Below, piece after piece: positions 15,395 through 24,376 of a stretch of 31,706 bases of DNA. The notes below the pieces were generated by a model that worked only from the letters and a program-made list of their open reading frames with translations, ran no database searches and was not told the origin of the DNA. The translations under genes were made by a program, and so were the position numbers. Location: assembly GCA_049965935.1 (NCBI GenBank), contig JBMFVP010000015.1, forward strand, positions 1 through 31,706, read 5' to 3'. Position 1 is the stretch's first letter. The number at the start of each line of letters is the position of its first letter. The stretch is from Thermocladium sp049965935 (GTDB lineage: Archaea; Thermoproteota; Thermoprotei; Thermoproteales; Thermocladiaceae).

Positions 15395-17035
15395 GTGAAT
15401 TACCTAGGAGTTATCTATGATGTTGATGGAGTCAAGGGAGCTAAGATGAGGATATTCATGGATGCCGAGAATGATGTATGGATAGGTAAATTTGTGGTGA
15501 TCGACGATGAGTACCCCATCTTATCTCGTGTTGTCTCCATTGATAGGAAGAACTACTTATCGGATGAGAGGATGATAGCACAGCTGGACAGCAAGGAGAG
15601 AATGGATGAGTTAAGGAAGTATGGCTTTGACTTAGAGTATATATCCACGTCTACCACGGCCTCATTATCTATAATAGGTAAATTCAAGGAGAATAGACTA
15701 CTTCACATAGATAAGCCGCTTAGAACGTATAGCTTAGTGTATGATGCAGATGACAAATTAATAGAAACCTTGCTAGGCTCTAGTCAAGAATCATCGCTTG
15801 ATGTAGGCACCATAAAGGGATCACATGTTCACGCCCGGCTTGATCCAGATAAATTAGTAACTCATCACTGTGCAATATTGGCATCTACGGGCGCCGGCAA
15901 GTCGTGGTTGGCAGGAGTCATTCTAGAGGAATTAACCCTTCGTGTCGGGCTTCCCATATTGGTCATTGATCCACATGGAGAATACTCGGCCATGCAATAC
16001 CCAGGAGACTCAAGCGGTCTCAGCAAGGAGGATATTGAGGCAGCTGAGCGGGTATCATCGCTTGTATCAATATATATACCGGGCAAAGTAGATGTATCAT
16101 CAATGGATAAACACTACGCTAAGCGGTTTGGTCATCCTCGGCAATACACTAGGGTCGGTATGAATCCTAGGTCAATGCCTCTGGGGGTTCTAGTTAAGTT
16201 GCTTAATTATTATTATGGATTAACCGATGCCCAAAGGCGGATATTAGAGGAGGGCTGGGTCTATAGCTCCATATATGATGAGCCTCCCTTGACTCCCATC
16301 GATGAATTAATAAATGAGATAGTGGAATCTGGAAGGAATGCCGCAACCAAGGGCTATGGAGGTGAAATAGCCACTTCATCCCTATCAGTGAAGCTGCGAA
16401 TGCTCTTTGACAATAGGCCCTTCTTCATAACACGTTACGGCGACTATTATGGAAGCGAACCCATTAGACTCCTCGATGTTAAGTCCATGTTATCCAGCCC
16501 TGGAATAAAGGTTCTGGACCTGAGTTCCCTGGACATAATGGATCAACAAGCACTTACTGCGGTAGTGCTGGATACTGTTTTCGCTTTAGCCAAGAGAAGA
16601 CTGATACCACCTACTTTCCTATTAATAGAGGAGGCCCATAATTTCGTGCCGAGCAAAGGCTCATCTATGAGTAAACAATCCATACTTAGAATAGCTAGGG
16701 AAGGCCGCAAATTCGGCATAGGCATGTGCCTAGTTTCACAGAGACCGTCACGCGTGGATCCAGATGCTTTGAGCCAATGCATGACTCAAATATTCAAGAG
16801 GATAATAAATCCGCTTGATTTAAAGTATGTGGAATTAATAAGCGAGTACGTGTCCAGGGATGAGATAGGGCAGCTAAGAGTGCTGAATTCCGATGAGGCA
16901 CTAGTTACCGGCTTATCCGTTAGAATACCGTTATTAATAGGGGTTAGGAAGCGCTTGACCGCGCATGGTGGGGAAACACCCTCAATAAGCGAGTCGCTCA
17001 AGGATTTCTGGGGAGAGGGAAGGATTGATGAGTAA
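15395..17035 (+). CDS. herA: HerA-like DNA translocase/helicase (HAS-barrel + FtsK/HerA ATPase)
   Basis: A hexameric bidirectional ATPase that works with NurA nuclease in DNA end resection (family knowledge). Residues 1-110 form a HAS-barrel-like beta domain. Walker A is ASTGAGKS (163-170), followed by LPILVIDPHGEYSAM. Walker B is LLIEEAHNFVP, and the sensor/arginine region reads RIAREGRKFGIGMCLVSQRP, very close to Sulfolobus HerA. The C-terminal LNSDEALVTG and RIPLLIGV strands are also typical. The length of 546 fits (about 500-600). GTG start. No nurA, mre11 or rad50 adjoins this gene directly; an MFS gene on the other strand separates it from the NurA/HerA pair at 18.8-21.6 kb. Confidence 0.9.
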   Translation: MNYLGVIYDVDGVKGAKMRIFMDAENDVWIGKFVVIDDEYPILSRVVSIDRKNYLSDERMIAQLDSKERMDELRKYGFDLEYISTSTTASLSIIGKFKENRLLHIDKPLRTYSLVYDADDKLIETLLGSSQESSLDVGTIKGSHVHARLDPDKLVTHHCAILASTGAGKSWLAGVILEELTLRVGLPILVIDPHGEYSAMQYPGDSSGLSKEDIEAAERVSSLVSIYIPGKVDVSSMDKHYAKRFGHPRQYTRVGMNPRSMPLGVLVKLLNYYYGLTDAQRRILEEGWVYSSIYDEPPLTPIDELINEIVESGRNAATKGYGGEIATSSLSVKLRMLFDNRPFFITRYGDYYGSEPIRLLDVKSMLSSPGIKVLDLSSLDIMDQQALTAVVLDTVFALAKRRLIPPTFLLIEEAHNFVPSKGSSMSKQSILRIAREGRKFGIGMCLVSQRPSRVDPDALSQCMTQIFKRIINPLDLKYVELISEYVSRDEIGQLRVLNSDEALVTGLSVRIPLLIGVRKRLTAHGGETPSISESLKDFWGEGRIDE

Positions 17036-17079
17036 GACCACTGCTGATGCATGATGATGGTACAAAGCGCTGAGGTTGC

Positions 17080-18522
17080 TTAGGCTGCGGCCGCAACTAC
17101 TTGCTTCTCTAGATTTATTTCTGCGGCTCTATAGTTCTTAGTCCATAGGGAGACTATGAATGTTAATCCCATCATTATCATTCCGGTCATAAATATCAAA
17201 TTGAAGGCGGTCGATGATGGAAGAACCGCTATTGGTATTAAATTACCATTGAATAATGTAAAGTATACGGTTTCGTAGGAGTCCATTATTACGGTTGATA
17301 TGACCGGACCAATAGAGCTCCCCAGAGTTCGTATTAGGGTATTCATTCCTATCCCTATTCCCCTGGCATTCTCGGGAACAGATACGGCCACCATATTTAC
17401 TAGGGGAACTATTATACATATAAGTCCAAGCGATGCAATAACAGTGTCCTCAACCAAGGCTAATGATGATGCCCTATTAATCATCATTAAGTAGAACCCC
17501 AAGACGCCAATTAGTGCCCCAGTAATTAGGACCGGTTTAGGTCCACTCCTCGCCACTATCCTGCCAACAAATGGCCCCACTAACGCCATAGTCAATGCAA
17601 CGGGGCTCATTAAGAGACCTGTTTGTATTATAGATAGCCCTAGCCCAAACGGCGCAGGCAATTGAGCATAATATGTTATAGCGATAAATATTAGGAACAT
17701 CCCCACTCCCGAAATGAGACCGGCGACATTGGATACCATGACATTCCGTATCTTGAATAGATCGAGTTTAATCAATGGTTCCTCCCTCCCCCTCTCCACA
17801 AGCACAAATGCTGTTAACAATGATGCGCCCACGAAGAGCAGCGCCAATTGAGATGCAGTACCCCATCCATAGTTTGGACCCTGCGTTAAGTATATGAGTA
17901 TGGAGGCCACGCCGCCTCCTATAAGTGATGCTCCTAAGTAATCCACTTTCTCCTTGCTCCGTATATCGGTTTCCTTTAGGTACTTCAAGGATATGAAGAA
18001 AACCACTAAGGATAATATGAACGCGGTATGGAATGCGTATTGCCATCCCAAGTCTTGAACTATGTAGGAACCAACTAGTAAACCCAGCGCTGGTCCTATG
18101 GCTAAAGTACCACTTAGTATTCCCTGCGCAAATGCTATGCGTTCCCGTGGGAAGATATCGGTTATTATGGCTATAGCTATGGGAAAAACAGCGTACCCCA
18201 GTCCCTGAATTGCCCTGGCTCCTATAAGGAAGCCTATCGATGGTGAGAAGCCCGCCAGTCCCACGGCTACTATATAGAAAGCCACCGCCATTATATACAT
18301 CCTCTTCTTGCCGTACACATCCGCCAATTTACCGAAAAGCGGTGAAGCAACGGCTCCCACTATTAGGTAAGCTGATGTGACCCACCCCACCGTTGTTGCC
18401 GTCGTCGCGAAGTCGTCCTGTATCTTGGGCAGCGCAGGCACAACCATCGTTTCAACGTAATTTATTAGCACTAGCATCAATGCAAGAATAAGTAGTGTCC
18501 TGACAGCTTCCTGCCCATCCAT
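17080..18522 (-). CDS. MFS multidrug exporter, DHA2 (14-TM) family
   Basis: Proton-driven efflux pump of the plasma membrane. About 480 residues with some 14 hydrophobic segments. The inter-TM2/3 motif A is GKLADVYGKKRM and motif C is GILSGTLAIGPALGLLVG, which together point to drug:H+ antiporters of the EmrB/QacA type. The substrate cannot be deduced. The open frame extends to 18585, adding 21 residues; I prefer 18522 (MDGQEAVRTLL) because GGGGGG sits 6 nt upstream and a TATA-like TTTTTATTA lies at 18547-18555. It is inserted, on the opposite strand, between the HerA gene and the NurA/HerA pair. Confidence 0.9.
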   Translation of the reverse strand: MDGQEAVRTLLILALMLVLINYVETMVVPALPKIQDDFATTATTVGWVTSAYLIVGAVASPLFGKLADVYGKKRMYIMAVAFYIVAVGLAGFSPSIGFLIGARAIQGLGYAVFPIAIAIITDIFPRERIAFAQGILSGTLAIGPALGLLVGSYIVQDLGWQYAFHTAFILSLVVFFISLKYLKETDIRSKEKVDYLGASLIGGGVASILIYLTQGPNYGWGTASQLALLFVGASLLTAFVLVERGREEPLIKLDLFKIRNVMVSNVAGLISGVGMFLIFIAITYYAQLPAPFGLGLSIIQTGLLMSPVALTMALVGPFVGRIVARSGPKPVLITGALIGVLGFYLMMINRASSLALVEDTVIASLGLICIIVPLVNMVAVSVPENARGIGIGMNTLIRTLGSSIGPVISTVIMDSYETVYFTLFNGNLIPIAVLPSSTAFNLIFMTGMIMMGLTFIVSLWTKNYRAAEINLEKQVVAAAA

Positions 18523-18765
18523 GGGTTTCCCCCCAATAATGGTCTCTAATAAAAACGTTTCGAAATCGATATTTTTAGCAAGCATTCACTGCATTTTAGC
18601 GAATAATAATGAATCCTCCACCTTTATTTTCCCCTTAAAAAAGGCGGTTCCTTGAGTTTAATCGCTAGAACATGTGAATTTCAGAATATAATATTCTTTC
18701 GGGAAAAACCATTTATGGATTATATGCAACATGTTTTTAAGGAGGATTAAGCATTTAGTGGATCA

Positions 18766-19839
18766 GTGAAAGAATTATTTCAATTGATTAATGCCTTAAA
18801 GGATATTGGGCAAAACATGGGCGACTATGCCTCACCCGACTTAATAGATATAAATGAGAACAGCGGAGTAAAAGTCTCCTGTGATAATATAGAAGTCTCC
18901 ACTTTAGATCTAGCGAGGGAGAGAAGAAATGGATCAAACGAAAAACTCTGGGGCATTGATAGTCAATCAAGGGTTCTTGGATTAGAGGGCGTCGATGTTC
19001 ATATAGTGGCTGCCGCTTTAGTCGGGGAGAGGCACGTATTGATTCCTGGATTACCTGGAGTAAAATGGCTGGGTATTAAGTTCAGGTATATACCTAGCGA
19101 TACCGATGAGTTAGCAACACATTATGGTAATTACCTCTATATTAAGTCACGTCACATTAATAGATTTTTTGATGGTAGGTTTAATGATGAAGCCATTAGA
19201 GAAGAGATCAGATCCCATGTGGAATCCAGCCTATTGAATCAAGCACCCTCTAATGCGTTTGTTTTATTAGATGGTCCCCTCTTCTCCACATCGGCTGCGT
19301 TGGGCATGAATAATGATTACTCAAAGCTGTATTATTCATTGATAGAGGAAAGGGTTAATGCAATGAAGGGAAAAAACGTGGTTGGAATAGTAAAGCGGAT
19401 AAGCCATAGCAAGTACCTAGCCCATTGCTTTAATTTGGATATCGACGATGAATCGATTGCTCGACGCCAAGCATTCAATATAGGCAGCCCAAGCAGTGGA
19501 GATAGAATTGCATATAAGGTGGGGCCAATCACCATAGGAACCACAGATGACAGATACAGCAAAACGGCTTGGTACTTGGTTGTCCCAATGGGCAAGTTCC
19601 GTCATGTAGTGCGAGTGGAGAGCCTTGATGCGGAATTACTTATTGATAAAATGGACGTAATAGCATCAATGATAGATCCAACAGGCACCGCAGTTCCCAT
19701 CTCTATAGCTGATAAGTTATCACGTAAATTAAGCTCCGCAGCCATGCATTTAATTGGGAACTTATCGCCTCTCAATCCCACGTACGATGGACTTAAGGAA
19801 CTGGAGAACTCTATACGTGATATAGGGTTAATGTCATGA
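18766..19839 (+). CDS. nurA: NurA-type 5'-3' nuclease
   Basis: An RNase-H-fold nuclease that resects DNA ends together with HerA. The N-terminal catalytic block is WGIDSQSRVLG with Asp65; VDVHIVAAALVG follows as the next core strand. FVLLDGPLFSTSAAL is the second conserved NurA block and HVVRVESLD the C-terminal one. The length of 357 is typical. The serine pattern after the catalytic Asp (DSQS) differs slightly from the common DGS. GTG start, with GTTTTTAAGGAGG upstream providing both TATA-like and purine-rich elements. Its stop overlaps the start of the next gene by 4 nt (ATGA), so the two are co-translated. Confidence 0.87.
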   Translation: MKELFQLINALKDIGQNMGDYASPDLIDINENSGVKVSCDNIEVSTLDLARERRNGSNEKLWGIDSQSRVLGLEGVDVHIVAAALVGERHVLIPGLPGVKWLGIKFRYIPSDTDELATHYGNYLYIKSRHINRFFDGRFNDEAIREEIRSHVESSLLNQAPSNAFVLLDGPLFSTSAALGMNNDYSKLYYSLIEERVNAMKGKNVVGIVKRISHSKYLAHCFNLDIDDESIARRQAFNIGSPSSGDRIAYKVGPITIGTTDDRYSKTAWYLVVPMGKFRHVVRVESLDAELLIDKMDVIASMIDPTGTAVPISIADKLSRKLSSAAMHLIGNLSPLNPTYDGLKELENSIRDIGLMS

Positions 19840-21581
19840 GCAGCAAGATAGATTGTACTAATTACATAGGGATGATAAGTAGACAAGTAGCTAGCTCAAT
19901 AACCGCCGAGGAAGCCACTGCCTATATGGTAACCGGATGCGGTGATGATTTATCGGTTGGACAATACCTAATTGTAGAGCCGCGTCCCGGAGATTCAGGC
20001 TCAAGGTTCCTGGCACGAATCACCGAGGTACATGTGGAGGATGTGTATGCAGTGGCAAAGACCCCGGTAATTTCCATTGATCAAGAGATTGAAATGGAGC
20101 TCGCTTTCACTCCGCGATTAGTCTCGCTTGAGTTAGTGATGGAGTGCAGAGATAATGGTGAAACAATTAATTGCGGACCTCCAGCGCGACCAGCACCTAT
20201 TCACGGTATGGTAAGGAAGCCCAAGAAGCAGGAAGTGACGTATATGCTTGGTTTACCGGTTTCTGGATTGCTTATAGGGCAATTATCGCTCCCCACCGGT
20301 GAAGTAATTAATGAGGATGTAATGCTGCCGCTCGATGCGTTAAAGCATCATGTGCTTGTGGTGGGAACAACGGGAAGCGGCAAGACAATGCTCATGAAGA
20401 ACATCGCCTATGAGTTAAGCAAAACTACGAGCGCCACGGTACTTGCATTGGATGTGGTGGGCCATTACCACCATCTTGCGATGGGCATAAGTAACATGAG
20501 GATAATTTATCCGGTTCTCGGAAGCTTTCTCTCAAGTATAGTGAAGAAAGGGAAAAAATCCAGGAAGAGCGTTATATGGGCAATTATTCGTCAATACCTT
20601 AGGAAGAACTTTGTGGAAATGGGGATACAAGTCAAGCATGTAAAGGTGCGAGGAATGGGGAAAAAGTATGGACATGATGGGCATATCTCTATTAGTAGGA
20701 TTGATTTTACCGTTACTACGGACAAGGGCAGCTTTAATGCATCGTTATTTCCTTGGGCATTAGAGACCAGGACCGTGATTAATCAGATATATAATATAAC
20801 AGATATATTGACTCAACAAGCTAGGATTTTCTATAGGGCCGTGCTGAGGGAAATAAGGAAAAATATGGGTAATTCCTTGACGTTTGAAGGAATATATAAC
20901 TACTTAATTAGTCAGAGCGGGGTTACGGATAGAGGACGGATGCTGCTAAATTACGAGAAATTATCTCAAGTAATAGGGGTTCACGTAAGCACGATGGAGA
21001 ACATGGTTAGATCATTCCTGGCATTAAGCGAACTTGGCCTCTTCGATGTATCGTTTAGCGGCTATATTGTGAAGGAACCTCCTTATAACGAATTACTGGG
21101 ACCAGGCTATGTCGTGGTTGATTTAGCTAACTTATCTCCGCAACAGCAGAGATTAATAGTTTATAGATTGATGGATAAGGTGTATGGGTACATGGGTAGA
21201 GAGCATGCGGTCAATAGGGATAGGGTAATGGCCATATTATTGGATGAAGCTCATTTATTCTTTCCGCAGGCTCGGAGCGAGGATGAGAAGGCTTTAATGG
21301 AGCGTCACTTGACTAGGATCACAAGGCTCGGTAGGAGCAGGGGCATATCAGTCATATTCGCCACCCACATGCCTGAGGACTTAAATAATGCCATTATTCA
21401 ATTGACTAATACTAAAATGATACTGAGAAGCGATGAATTTGTGTTGGAGTCATTAAATGTGCCGAGCAAGGAGCGGAGATTTATTGCATTAGCGGGGCCT
21501 GGATTAATCTATGTGAGATCATTCATGTATAGGCAACCAGTTTACGTGAAGGCCAGTGTCAATAGGTATCACTTTGGGTAA
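19836..21581 (+). CDS. Second HerA-like (DUF87) ATPase, coupled to NurA
   Basis: 581 residues. An N-terminal beta-rich region (1-165) precedes Walker A GTTGSGKT (177-184) and ATVLALDVVGHYHH. The Walker B region is MAILLDEAHLFFPQ, followed by ITRLGRSRGISVIFATHMP, the HerA/FtsK-like motor core. A 260-residue insertion between Walker A and B contains a Lys/Arg-rich segment (KKGKKSRKSV) and helical parts, which the 546-aa HerA upstream lacks. Because it overlaps nurA by 4 nt, it is likely the dedicated motor of that nuclease. Whether the cell uses this pair for resection or for defence against mobile elements cannot be told from sequence. Confidence 0.88.
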   Translation: MSSKIDCTNYIGMISRQVASSITAEEATAYMVTGCGDDLSVGQYLIVEPRPGDSGSRFLARITEVHVEDVYAVAKTPVISIDQEIEMELAFTPRLVSLELVMECRDNGETINCGPPARPAPIHGMVRKPKKQEVTYMLGLPVSGLLIGQLSLPTGEVINEDVMLPLDALKHHVLVVGTTGSGKTMLMKNIAYELSKTTSATVLALDVVGHYHHLAMGISNMRIIYPVLGSFLSSIVKKGKKSRKSVIWAIIRQYLRKNFVEMGIQVKHVKVRGMGKKYGHDGHISISRIDFTVTTDKGSFNASLFPWALETRTVINQIYNITDILTQQARIFYRAVLREIRKNMGNSLTFEGIYNYLISQSGVTDRGRMLLNYEKLSQVIGVHVSTMENMVRSFLALSELGLFDVSFSGYIVKEPPYNELLGPGYVVVDLANLSPQQQRLIVYRLMDKVYGYMGREHAVNRDRVMAILLDEAHLFFPQARSEDEKALMERHLTRITRLGRSRGISVIFATHMPEDLNNAIIQLTNTKMILRSDEFVLESLNVPSKERRFIALAGPGLIYVRSFMYRQPVYVKASVNRYHFG

Positions 21582-21621
21582 TTAATGAGTAAAGAAGTTC
21601 AAAGGGGATAAAGCTTTGCCT

Positions 21622-22374
21622 TTAGGGCGAGGAGATTAAATTAAGTAAATTCATTACCCACTTCATTAACGAGTACTTCCCATCCTTGTACTCTGCCAAT
21701 CCATCCCTGACCAACTCCTCCCACTCCTCCGTGTTCTTCTCCGGTTTAAGCATGAATTCAGCTAGTTTAATCGGTATGGATGGAAATATTACTAATTCCC
21801 CACTTTCCATTAAGTAAGCCACACGTGCATTAGTGAGCATTGCTATTATAGTCGCGGCCACTGCTTCTAGTTTTAGGCCTCCAGTTACTCCAACAATATT
21901 TATGCTTCTTGGTCTCTTAGCCATTCGCTTCCCCATTACGTCAAGGAATTTGCCCAAGGCATCGTTAAAGGAAATTGAATTAAAAATCGGAATAATCACC
22001 GTCCCAGTCACCTTCATGCCGCCTCCCCTCATTTTGATGCATCTAGCCAAGGCATTCGCCGCAAATATCGCTGCTCCAGTATCACTTGAAATCAAGTCAA
22101 TATTAATATCGCGATCCACCCACCTCTTCACAGCTATGGCAGTGCTCATCTCTGCGCTCATATGCGGATCGCTGCACGCAATGCTGCTCACCTCATCGAG
22201 AATACGACTATTTAGTGCCGCTGCCCTTAGCTTGGCGTCGGCTTCAAGATCTTGGTTAAGCGATTTATTAATTAAGTCTTTGGTCTCATTTTTAAGCGAT
22301 TTATTATTAATTACATTTCGCAGAAGAGATGTTCCAACAATTAGTGCTAGGTATGCTTCATTCACTGGCTTCAT
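21622..22374 (-). CDS. CARF-domain protein, Crn1-type ring-nuclease-like (APE2256 family)
   Basis: Likely degrades or senses cyclic tetra-adenylate, the second messenger of type III CRISPR systems. The N-terminus ALIVGTSLLRN is the typical opening of Crn1/APE2256 proteins, with Ser20 (numbering from the TTG at 22386) at the position of the active serine. LISSDTGAAIFAANAL follows. INIVGVTGGLKLEAVAATI is the second ligand loop, with Lys172 in place of the catalytic lysine of Sso2081 (S11/K168). The last strand region VAYLMESGELVIFPSIP is also characteristic. Residues about 215-254 form a small winged-helix-like tail (WEELVRDGLAEYKDGKYSLM). I chose the ATG at 22374 over TTG 22386. Its end lies 40 nt from the stop of the NurA-coupled HerA gene (convergent). 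Confidence 0.68.
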   Translation of the reverse strand: MKPVNEAYLALIVGTSLLRNVINNKSLKNETKDLINKSLNQDLEADAKLRAAALNSRILDEVSSIACSDPHMSAEMSTAIAVKRWVDRDINIDLISSDTGAAIFAANALARCIKMRGGGMKVTGTVIIPIFNSISFNDALGKFLDVMGKRMAKRPRSINIVGVTGGLKLEAVAATIIAMLTNARVAYLMESGELVIFPSIPIKLAEFMLKPEKNTEEWEELVRDGLAEYKDGKYSLMKWVMNLLNLISSP

Positions 22375-22497
22375 TGTTGAGCTCAATTTTTAAATCTATT
22401 TCAATAAGTCATGGTGAATCAATCAATGAGTTGCTTATTCATCTTTTTAGGTAAGGATCTACGTTATGTTTTTAATTGATTAATTTGTTAAGCGATT

Positions 22498-23526
22498 ATG
22501 GGAAACATGAAATACATCAGAATAGGAAGGACAGGAGTTTTGGGGTCTGTTCTGGCGCTGGGGGCTATGACGTTTGGAGAAAAGAATGTATGGAAACTGG
22601 GCGGCGTCGACCAGGAATTAGCGAATAAGATGGTTAAGAGATCTATAGATGCCGGCATAAACTTCTTCGATACAGCTGATGTATATGATGAGGGCAGATC
22701 AGAGGTACTTCTTGGACGCGCCTTAGCTGGCTATAGAGAGCAGGTTCTAATAGCCACCAAGGTGCGAGGTAGAACTGGCCAGGGTGTAAATGAGACAGGT
22801 TTATCTAAGCATCACATAAATATAGCCGTTAGAAAGAGTTTGGAGAGGCTTGGCACTACTTGGATAGATTTTTACCAATTCCATGGATGGGACACCTTGA
22901 CTCCCCTTGAGGAAGCCGCTCAGGCAATGCAGAGATTAGTGGAGGAAGGATTAGTTAATTATCCTGGAGTATCAAATTTTGCGGCGTGGCAAATGGCGGT
23001 TTTACAAACAATGGTTGAGGAACGGGGATACGCTAGGTATGAGACGGCCCAAATGAATTACTCATTGTTGAATAGGGATATAGAGCATGAAGTTCTTCCC
23101 TTCCTGGATTATAGTGGAATGACTCTCCTAGTGTGGAGTCCACTTCATGGAGGCATATTAACGGGTAAGTACACTAATTACGAGAAGCCACAGCCTGGCA
23201 CTCGAATGGGCAATAGGGGCTTCTTTTTCCCACCCTTCGATCCAGTACTTGCGCAGCAAGTCGTTGAGAAGCTTAAGGATATAGCTAAGCAACAGGGAGC
23301 AACACCTGCTCAAGTCGCCTTGGCTTGGCTATTGACTAAGAAGCTAATAATTATAATCGGCGCGAGAACAATGGAGCAGTTAGAGGAGAATTTGGGCGCA
23401 TTGGATGTTAATTTAAAGCCTGGGCAAGTGGATGAATTGAATGAATTGACAAAACCCAAGCCTCAGTACCCTGGATGGATGATAGAAAGGCAAAACAAGG
23501 ATAGGCAAGTCCCCATTATTTACTGA
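22498..23526 (+). CDS. Aldo/keto reductase
   Basis: A cytoplasmic NAD(P)H-dependent carbonyl reductase with TIM-barrel fold. The catalytic tetrad is recognisable as Asp58 and Tyr63 (FFDTADVYDEGRSE), Lys88 (LIATKVRG) and His129 (FYQFHGWD). The cofactor block near the C-terminus (ALAWLLTKKLIIIIGARTMEQLEENL) is present. The pattern resembles the YajO/Tas-like or potassium-channel-beta-like branch; the substrate is unknown. A TATA-like GTTTTTAAT lies about 26 nt before the ATG. Met4 is an alternative start. Confidence 0.92.
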   Translation: MGNMKYIRIGRTGVLGSVLALGAMTFGEKNVWKLGGVDQELANKMVKRSIDAGINFFDTADVYDEGRSEVLLGRALAGYREQVLIATKVRGRTGQGVNETGLSKHHINIAVRKSLERLGTTWIDFYQFHGWDTLTPLEEAAQAMQRLVEEGLVNYPGVSNFAAWQMAVLQTMVEERGYARYETAQMNYSLLNRDIEHEVLPFLDYSGMTLLVWSPLHGGILTGKYTNYEKPQPGTRMGNRGFFFPPFDPVLAQQVVEKLKDIAKQQGATPAQVALAWLLTKKLIIIIGARTMEQLEENLGALDVNLKPGQVDELNELTKPKPQYPGWMIERQNKDRQVPIIY

Positions 23527-23553
23527 GGGGCCCGCCTTTTCAATTGTTCATAG

Positions 23554-24177
23554 TTATACCTTTATCAATACATAGTTTATGCCTAGCCATATAACGAATA
23601 AGGCCAATAGGAATAGCTCGCTTATATCCATGAAGATCTCGATGCTCCACATTGTTCCCAGGCTAAATAGAAGGGAGGAAAGCACAAACTTCAAGTGCGG
23701 CAGCCTTATCTTGGCTATCTGATCCTTTAACGCAATTGTGAGTGCAACCACGCTTCCCCCCGCTATCAATGTTCCGGCAAGCGCGGAGAAGTAGCTTCTA
23801 GGTATTAATGCAACAATGACTAGAGCAGCCTCGAATGCCTCGGTAGCCGATACAGCGAAAACCACGCCAACCCCCTCTTTCTCTTCTTCCCCAGTTTTCC
23901 GAATGCCCTTGAAGTATCTTCGACTGCTCCTAAGCAGTCTATAACCGAAGTAGAAGAGTATTACCGCGGAAACCCCTAGGACATATTGCAATGGCAGCAG
24001 CACTATGTATTTGCCCACCATAAATGTTGGGACCAGCACTACTGCAACGCCGGCAACAGAGTAAAGGATCGGTCTCCAGCCCTTATAGGCCGCTTGATAA
24101 ATTGCAGTAACTGCTCCAGCCTCGGATAACTCTAATAGGCTTATTCCCAACGCAGCCAGAAAAATACCTACATCCAT
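23554..24177 (-). CDS. Polytopic membrane protein, COG4280-like
   Basis: 207 residues with about six or seven hydrophobic segments. Acidic motifs lie within membrane regions: ISLLELSEAGAV in the first helix and VSATEAFEAALVIVAL in the middle, an arrangement seen in predicted cation or metabolite exporters (LysE/GDT1-like logic), which is inference. A basic loop (RLLRSSRRYFKGIRKTGEEEKEG) separates the two halves, suggesting an internal repeat. Function unknown. ATTAAAAAG about 23 nt before the ATG is the likely TATA box. Convergent with the aldo/keto reductase gene. Confidence 0.7.
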   Translation of the reverse strand: MDVGIFLAALGISLLELSEAGAVTAIYQAAYKGWRPILYSVAGVAVVLVPTFMVGKYIVLLPLQYVLGVSAVILFYFGYRLLRSSRRYFKGIRKTGEEEKEGVGVVFAVSATEAFEAALVIVALIPRSYFSALAGTLIAGGSVVALTIALKDQIAKIRLPHLKFVLSSLLFSLGTMWSIEIFMDISELFLLALFVIWLGINYVLIKV

Positions 24178-24376
24178 TAGCTACCGACATCGCTTAACTT
24201 TTTAATTATTGCCTCCCCCATCCCCTTAAGGGATAAATATGCCGTTAATGCTCAAGCCAGGAATGAACTTCTCATGGCCTTCAATAATAGAGAGCCTTTG
24301 GGGTGTATCCATTAATGGCCATGGGTAATGGTAATGAATAGTAAATTTTAAACATGATCACTGCTTTAATTATTGC

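Noticed and set aside
17048..17095. Possible C/D box RNA: ATGATGA followed 12 nt later by CTGA, between herA and the MFS gene
   Set aside because: No C' and D boxes at proper spacing and no terminal stem, and it overlaps the 3' end of the MFS gene.
21606..21640. Further IS605-type end (AAAGCTTTGCC...GGGCGAGGAG)
   Set aside because: It resembles the window start (AAAGCTTT, GGGCGAGG), but the stem is only 3-4 bp and it overlaps the end of the CARF gene; kept only as a weak candidate.
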